Assembly: GCF_001613125.1 (NCBI RefSeq)
Contig: NZ_BDBT01000005.1
Coordinates: 186,001-250,000 of the forward strand
DNA length: 64,000 nucleotides
Direction of reading: 5' to 3'
Origin: Nocardia shimofusensis NBRC 100134
GTDB taxonomy: Bacteria; Actinomycetota; Actinomycetes; Mycobacteriales; Mycobacteriaceae
The stretch's first letter is position 1. Every line of letters begins with the position of its first letter. Below, piece after piece: positions 59,886-64,000 of this stretch. The notes under the pieces were generated by a model. The model was given only the letters and a program-made list of their open reading frames with translations, was not told the DNA's origin and did not search any database. The position numbers and the translations under genes are program-made.

Positions 59886-60206
59886 TCAGACCTGCTCGTC
59901 GGGGATAGTGACGTGCAGGTCGGTCCCGTCCGACAGGGTGAGTTGGCAGGACAGGCGTGAGTTGTCCGCCCTGTCCGACGCGGTGCAGTCCAGCATGTCG
60001 TCCTCGTCCTCGCTGGGCTCCGGGAAGAGTGCCAGCTCTTTGTGGTCGAGGTAGACGTGACAGGTCGCGCACGACAGCGTGCCGCCGCACTGGCCCACGA
60101 TGCCGTTCACGCCGTTCTTCACAGCGGTCGACATGACCGAATCACCGACGGCGCCGTCGACGACCTTCACCACACCGTCTGGCTGGGTGTAGAACACTTT
60201 CGGCAT
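59886..60206 (-). CDS. [2Fe-2S] ferredoxin, adrenodoxin/putidaredoxin type
   Basis: A 106-residue ferredoxin. The four ligands are Cys40, Cys46, Cys49 (CGGTLSCATC) and Cys87 (LSCQLTL), and the acidic EDEDDMLDC loop for partner binding is present. It carries electrons from the reductase to the P450. The start ATG 60206 lies 8 bp after the P450 stop. Vertebrate-type [2Fe-2S] ferredoxins are typical of terpene- and steroid-hydroxylating P450 operons. Confidence 0.9.
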   Translation of the reverse strand: MPKVFYTQPDGVVKVVDGAVGDSVMSTAVKNGVNGIVGQCGGTLSCATCHVYLDHKELALFPEPSEDEDDMLDCTASDRADNSRLSCQLTLSDGTDLHVTIPDEQV

Positions 60207-60214
60207 CGCTGCTC

Positions 60215-61444
60215 CTACCAACCGACCGGCAGATCGACGATCGGCTGGGTGAGGTTGTCCATGTCCACGACGGCTTCCCCGTCGAGCTTCAGCCCCGGCA
60301 GCCGCTTGAACAGCTCGGCCAGGCCCACCTGCATCTCCATGCGGGCCAGCGGCGCGCCCAGGCAGTGGTGCAGGCCGTAGCTCAAGGTGAGGTGCGGATT
60401 GTTGCTGCGCCGGATGTCGAAGACCTCGTCGTGCTCCACGGCCACTCCGTCGTGGTTGACCGCGGCGGGGTCGACGAGCACGGCCTCGCCGCGGGCGACC
60501 AGCTGGCCGTCCAGTTCCACGTCCTCGGTGGCCACGAAGGGAACGAGCCCGCCGCCGCCGGCGATCCTGTCCCCCAACGCCATTCGCCCGTGCCGCAGAA
60601 TCTCCTCCACCGCGGTCGGCGCCAGCACGTCCGGGTCCTGCAGGAAGAGCTCGAGCTGATCGGGATTGCGCAGCAGCGAGAGCACACCGGCGCAGAGGAA
60701 GTTCGCGGTGTTGTCGAATCCGCCGATGATCAGCACCAGCGCGATCGGGAGGATCTCGCCGTCGGTGAGGCTGTCGTCCTTGTCGCGGGCATTGGCCAGG
60801 TCGCTGAGCAGGTCCTCGCGCGGGTTCTTCCGCCGCTCCTCGATGAGGGCCATCATGTACACGACCAGCTCGGTCATGTTCGCGACGACTTCTTCCTCGG
60901 GCATGTTGGCCACCGCCAGTGTGGAAGAACTCCACTTCTGGAACTTGGGCCGGTCCTGCGGCGGCACGCCGAGCAGGTTGGCCAGCATCTGGATCGGCAG
61001 CGCGACCGCGTAGTCGTGCACCAGGTTCGTCGGCGCACCCTTGGCGATCATCTCGTCGATCAGATGATTGGCGAACTCCACCGCCGAATCGCGCATCGCC
61101 TTGACCCGCTTCGGCGAGATCGAGCGCTGCACCAGCTTGCGCAACTTCGTGTGATGCGGCGGATCCTCGAACTGCAGCGTGCTCTTCAGGAAGTCCGGGA
61201 ACTCGACGAAGTAGGGGACCACCCGCTCGCCGGTGCGGAACGGCTCGCGGACGAATCGGCCGTCGCTCAGCATCTCTCGCGCCGCCGCGTTGCGGTGGAC
61301 GACCCAGACGTCCCCGCCGAAGGGCATCGCCATCTTCGTCATCGGCCGCTCGGCGGCGATCGCGCGGTAGCGGGCCACCGCGTCGGCCGGGGGCACCGGC
61401 GCGAATGGGTACTCGGTGGGGACGGCCGTCTCGGTTGTGCTCAT
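60215..61444 (-). CDS. Cytochrome P450 with atypical active-site residues
   Basis: A 409-residue P450. The I-helix motif is GGFDNT (241-246), ExxR is at 281-284, and the heme segment SYGLHHCLGAPLARME has Cys361. In most P450s the I-helix acidic residue (Asp244 here) is followed by Thr; here it is Asn245, as in P450cin (CYP176A1). Seven residues before the Cys, where Phe is usual, there is Leu354. ATG 61444 has GGAG seven bases upstream. It probably hydroxylates a terpenoid or steroid. Confidence 0.88.
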   Translation of the reverse strand: MSTTETAVPTEYPFAPVPPADAVARYRAIAAERPMTKMAMPFGGDVWVVHRNAAAREMLSDGRFVREPFRTGERVVPYFVEFPDFLKSTLQFEDPPHHTKLRKLVQRSISPKRVKAMRDSAVEFANHLIDEMIAKGAPTNLVHDYAVALPIQMLANLLGVPPQDRPKFQKWSSSTLAVANMPEEEVVANMTELVVYMMALIEERRKNPREDLLSDLANARDKDDSLTDGEILPIALVLIIGGFDNTANFLCAGVLSLLRNPDQLELFLQDPDVLAPTAVEEILRHGRMALGDRIAGGGGLVPFVATEDVELDGQLVARGEAVLVDPAAVNHDGVAVEHDEVFDIRRSNNPHLTLSYGLHHCLGAPLARMEMQVGLAELFKRLPGLKLDGEAVVDMDNLTQPIVDLPVGW

Positions 61445-61479
61445 GGACAGACTCCAGTCATGAGTTTTCGACAATGAAT

Positions 61480-62385
61480 TCAGGAGACCGGCATCTGGGC
61501 CGGAGCGACCAGCTGTGGGAGGGCCTCGGGGGTGATCGCCATGATCTGGCCGAACTGTTCGGCGACGGTCTCGACGGTCAGGCCGGGATCGTGGATGCCG
61601 ACGGTGTTGACAAGCGCCAGCCGGTTGACGATGCCGCCCGCCACGTTGAACACCTCACCGGTGACCTCGCAGGAAGGATGCAGCAGATAGGCCGCCACCG
61701 GGGCGACGTGCTCGGGCAGCAGCGCCGTGCGCATGTACTCCATGATCTCGGGCGAGAGCGTGTCGGCCGCGGCCTCGGCCATGCGGGTGCCCGCGCCGGG
61801 CGCGATCGCGTTCACCTTGATGCCCGTCGCCAAGCCTTCGAGGGCGAGGTTGCGGGTCAGGCCGAACACCGCGCCCTTGGAGCCGCCGTAGTGCGACATT
61901 CCCGGGTTGCCCAGCATCGCCTGGGAGATGGTGTTCACGATGCGTGGCGCCCGCGCTTCCAGCAGATGCGGCCAGGCCGCCCGGCACACCCGCAGCGTGC
62001 CGAAGTAGTGGACGTCGAGATGACGCTGGTACTCCTCGTCGGGCACCTGGTCGAACGGGGCCGCGCGGACGATGCCCGCGTTGTTCAGCACGCCGGTGAG
62101 TCCGCCGAAGGCGGAGACGGCCGCGTCGACCAGGGCGCGGGCGCCCTCCTCGGTCGACACATCGGCGTTGCAGGCCACGGCCTTTCCGCCCGCGGCGGTG
62201 ATCTCGGCGACCACATCGGCGGCCGGATCGTCACCCTCCACGCCGGAGCCGTCGATGCTCGATCCGAGATCGCCCACCACGACGGAGGCGCCGCGCGAGG
62301 CCAGCAACAGGGCGTGCGCCCGTCCGATACCCCGGCCCGCGCCGGTGACGATCACGACGCGATCGCTGAAATCCAGTGTTGCCAT
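61480..62385 (-). CDS. Short-chain dehydrogenase, 17-beta-HSD4/MFE-2 N-terminal-like
   Basis: A 301-residue SDR. TGAGRGIGRAHALLLASRGASVVVGDLG followed by a long insert (SSIDGSGVEGDDPAADVVAEI) is characteristic of the dehydrogenase part of peroxisomal-type multifunctional enzymes. NNAG, the catalytic Ser and YGGSKGAVF follow, and there is a C-terminal extension. It would act as a 3-hydroxyacyl-CoA or hydroxysteroid dehydrogenase. I took ATG 62385, which has GAGGAA six bases upstream; ATG 62391 is also possible. It shares the P450 operon. Confidence 0.82.
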   Translation of the reverse strand: MATLDFSDRVVIVTGAGRGIGRAHALLLASRGASVVVGDLGSSIDGSGVEGDDPAADVVAEITAAGGKAVACNADVSTEEGARALVDAAVSAFGGLTGVLNNAGIVRAAPFDQVPDEEYQRHLDVHYFGTLRVCRAAWPHLLEARAPRIVNTISQAMLGNPGMSHYGGSKGAVFGLTRNLALEGLATGIKVNAIAPGAGTRMAEAAADTLSPEIMEYMRTALLPEHVAPVAAYLLHPSCEVTGEVFNVAGGIVNRLALVNTVGIHDPGLTVETVAEQFGQIMAITPEALPQLVAPAQMPVS

Positions 62386-62419
62386 TGTCATTTCCTCGAA
62401 TTTCTGTTCGTCTCGGACG

Positions 62420-63367
62420 TCAGGGGCGGGTGTCGCCGCCGCGGTGCGCCACGTCGGCCACCCAGATGCCGCCCAGCGCCTCGCGGGCCGACTTCTCGAA
62501 GTCGAAGACCTCGAATCCGACCGTCATGTAGAGGGTGCTGCGGTCCGGGCCGCCGAGCATGCAGGCCGAGGCGATGCCGTTCTCCAGCGGCAACGCCACG
62601 GCGTCGGTGATTCCCTGTTCGGTGAAGCGCGCGACGTAGCCGCCGCCGGGCATCGCCGCCCACACGCCACCGTCGGCGTCGAGACCGATCCCGTCGGGCA
62701 TGAACGGGGTGGCCGCGAAGTCGCGCGGGTTCGACAGCGTGCCGTCGGGGGCGCGGTCGATCACGGTGATCTTGAAGGCCATCACCTCGGCGACATACAC
62801 CTTGGTGCCGTCGGCGCTGATCGCGATCCCGTTGCCGCACATCAGCGGGCCGACCTTCTCCGGGGTGCCGACGGTGCCGTCCGACTCCACCACGATCAGC
62901 GGCGACGGGATCGGCTCCTCCCCTTTGAACAGATCGAAGCCGAGCTGGGTGATGTAGGCGCGGCCCTCGGCGTCGACCACCATGTCGTTGGCGGCGGCCG
63001 AACAGTACTGCGAGATGTCGGCGTACACCGACAGATCGTCGGGCGCGCCGCCACCGTGCACCAGGACAAGCTTCTCGTGCATGGACACCACGATCAGGCG
63101 GCCGTCGGGCAGCCAGCCGAACCCGCCCAGCACGATCGGGACGTCGGTGTCCGCGCCGCGGCCGGTCGCGTCGACGACGACGGCGGCGTTGCCGTCCGCG
63201 TCGAGCTTCTTGAGAGTTCCGGTGTACATGTCCGAGAACCAGAAGGAGCCCTCGTGCCACCGCGGGCACTCCGGCCAGGAGTAGCCGCTCGAGACCTTGC
63301 GAGCCTCGAAAGTCGTGGCGCCGGCGGCGGTGACGGCGGCAGCGACGGTGTCGACGGGATTGGTCAT
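62420..63367 (-). CDS. SMP-30/gluconolactonase-family lactonase
   Basis: A 315-residue six-bladed beta-propeller. SSGYSWPECPRWHEGSFWFSDMYTG holds the first metal-binding Glu. LVVSMHEKLVL-type strands, NDMVVDAEGRAYIT and GNGIAISADGTKVYVAE hold the Asn/Asp ligands, and TPFMPDGIGLDADGGVWAAM gives the last Asp. Such enzymes open lactone rings with a divalent metal; a steroid or terpene lactone from a Baeyer-Villiger or P450 step is a plausible substrate. First gene of the P450 operon. A perfect family palindrome lies 154 bp upstream. Confidence 0.85.
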   Translation of the reverse strand: MTNPVDTVAAAVTAAGATTFEARKVSSGYSWPECPRWHEGSFWFSDMYTGTLKKLDADGNAAVVVDATGRGADTDVPIVLGGFGWLPDGRLIVVSMHEKLVLVHGGGAPDDLSVYADISQYCSAAANDMVVDAEGRAYITQLGFDLFKGEEPIPSPLIVVESDGTVGTPEKVGPLMCGNGIAISADGTKVYVAEVMAFKITVIDRAPDGTLSNPRDFAATPFMPDGIGLDADGGVWAAMPGGGYVARFTEQGITDAVALPLENGIASACMLGGPDRSTLYMTVGFEVFDFEKSAREALGGIWVADVAHRGGDTRP

Positions 63368-63520
63368 GGCATGGACCTTCCTGGAAACGGTGACCGATGT
63401 CGTCAGGCTCCGCCTGTGGCGGAAGCTGAATCACGTGGGCGGATGCTCATACGTGAACTGGGTCACAAGGACTTGGCATGTGAGGACGATAGGGCCCGGC
63501 TCACTCGCCGGACGGTGCGC

Positions 63521-63535
63521 TCCCATTCAGCGGGA
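63521..63535. promoter_or_regulatory. Candidate operator upstream of the SMP-30/P450 operon
   Basis: TCCCATTCAGCGGGA (minus strand TCCCGCTGAATGGGA, 13 of 15), embedded in a longer inverted repeat GCTCCC/GGGAGC (63519-63537). It lies between the partial KstD-like stop and the lactonase start. A second inverted repeat TCACGT/ACGTGA (63431-63456) is nearby. Confidence 0.55.
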
Positions 63536-63583
63536 GCCCCCGCGGGAGTGGGCCGGTCCCCAGCCCGGCAGGTGGAACGCATG

Positions 63584-64000
63584 TCACTGCGTCACCGAAG
63601 GAGCGCCGGTTCGCGCGCCTGCGTGCCGCCCGGCCCGACGGCCGAAGTAGGAGCCGGAGCCGAGCTGAGTCCCGCTGGCGTACCCCTTGCCGTCCTGGGC
63701 CAGGCTCGGGGCACACGCCCCGGCCGCGTAGAGCCCGTCCACGACCGACCCGTCCGCGCGGATCACCTGACCGTCGACTGTGGTGCGCAGCCCGCCCAGC
63801 GTGAACCCGGCATACGACGCCGCGCCCAGCGAGAGGTCGAACGCCGCCCACGGGCCACTGTCCTGCGGCTCCAGGTACGCCGGCTGCTTGTGGAAGTCCG
63901 GGTCCTGCCCGTCCGCCGCGTGCGCGTTGTACCGTGCCAGCGTCTCCCGCAGGCTGCCGGGCGGCAGGGCCAGCGCCTCCTCCATCTCGGCCACGGTCTC
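63584..64000 (-). CDS. Partial KstD-like flavoprotein, C-terminal end
   Basis: The C-terminal 138 residues of a FAD-binding flavoprotein; the frame continues beyond the right edge. LGGLRTTVDGQVIRADGSVVDGLYAAG and GYASGTQLGSGSYFGRRAGRHA are the FAD-closing segment of the KstD/fumarate-reductase superfamily. This is the third member in the window. Its stop lies 49 bp from the operator at 63521. The missing N-terminus prevents a firmer assignment. Confidence 0.75.
   Translation of the reverse strand, partial: ETVAEMEEALALPPGSLRETLARYNAHAADGQDPDFHKQPAYLEPQDSGPWAAFDLSLGAASYAGFTLGGLRTTVDGQVIRADGSVVDGLYAAGACAPSLAQDGKGYASGTQLGSGSYFGRRAGRHAGARTGAPSVTQ

Overview
The window is GC-rich DNA from a mycolic-acid-type actinobacterium. 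The best guess is Nocardia or a close relative such as Rhodococcus. The evidence is the GC content and GTG/TTG start usage, ESX/type VII accessory proteins (EspC-like, EspG-like, PPE-like, WXG100-like), a SigF/SigB-type stress sigma factor with matching promoter sequences, and a large steroid-catabolic cluster (KstD, KshAB, HsaABCD families) of the kind found in Nocardia, Rhodococcus and Mycobacterium.

Layout. (1) 1-14 kb is a housekeeping and stress region: small stress proteins (DUF6131-like, CsbD-like), a flavin monooxygenase, an operon of nucleotidyltransferase, BON protein and metallophosphoesterase, a formylglycine-generating enzyme divergent from an arylsulfatase (enzyme and probable client), a site-2-type protease with CBS domains, a SigF-type sigma factor with two divergent SigF-like promoters, a secreted protein, and a DUF2267 protein followed by a P-type cation ATPase. 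(2) 14-21.5 kb is an ESX-associated cassette without any core secretion machinery: a minus-strand hypothetical protein, a CpnT-like WXG100-type protein with a Ser/Gly-rich tail, an EspC-like protein, a YbaB-like protein, a PPE-like repeat protein and an EspG-like chaperone. (3) 21.5-64 kb is the catabolic island.

The catabolic island holds two full-length and one partial KstD-like dehydrogenases, and a branched-chain-amino-acid-type ABC importer in which LivH, LivM and LivG are fused into one 936-residue protein. It also has a 3-alpha-hydroxysteroid dehydrogenase-like SDR and the remnant of a deleted old-yellow-enzyme gene. A long minus-strand operon runs from kshA (47053) to an HsaD-like hydrolase (34233) and encodes HsaA, HsaC, an HsaB-like reductase, two Baeyer-Villiger monooxygenases, an esterase, two SDRs and an old yellow enzyme. 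kshB lies just upstream. Further right are an SDR/VOC/KstD operon, a plus-strand beta-oxidation-like operon (crotonase, two acyl-CoA dehydrogenase subunits, class III CoA-transferase, GntR regulator, esterase) and a complete class I P450 system (P450, [2Fe-2S] ferredoxin, ferredoxin reductase) with an SDR and an SMP-30-type lactonase.

How the parts fit together. KstD, KshAB, HsaAB, HsaC and HsaD are together the set needed to open rings A and B of a steroid by the 9,10-seco route. The Baeyer-Villiger enzymes, esterases and the SMP-30 protein suggest that a ketone is also turned into an ester or lactone and hydrolysed, for example a 20-keto side chain or ring D. The substrate is not proven by the sequence.

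The most interesting new signal is a 15-bp palindrome close to TCCCGCTGAGCGGGA. I found it by eye at nine intergenic positions (23305, 23322, 28944, 32940, 35139, 47142, 48355, 51189, 63521), upstream of most of the catabolic operons. It is a candidate operator, plausibly for the IclR-family regulator at 48503. Other points of note are a perfect 42-bp palindrome inside the formylglycine-generating enzyme gene, a P450 with Asn in place of the conserved I-helix Thr, and a crotonase that seems to lack both hydratase glutamates. I saw no tRNA, rRNA, CRISPR array or insertion sequence.
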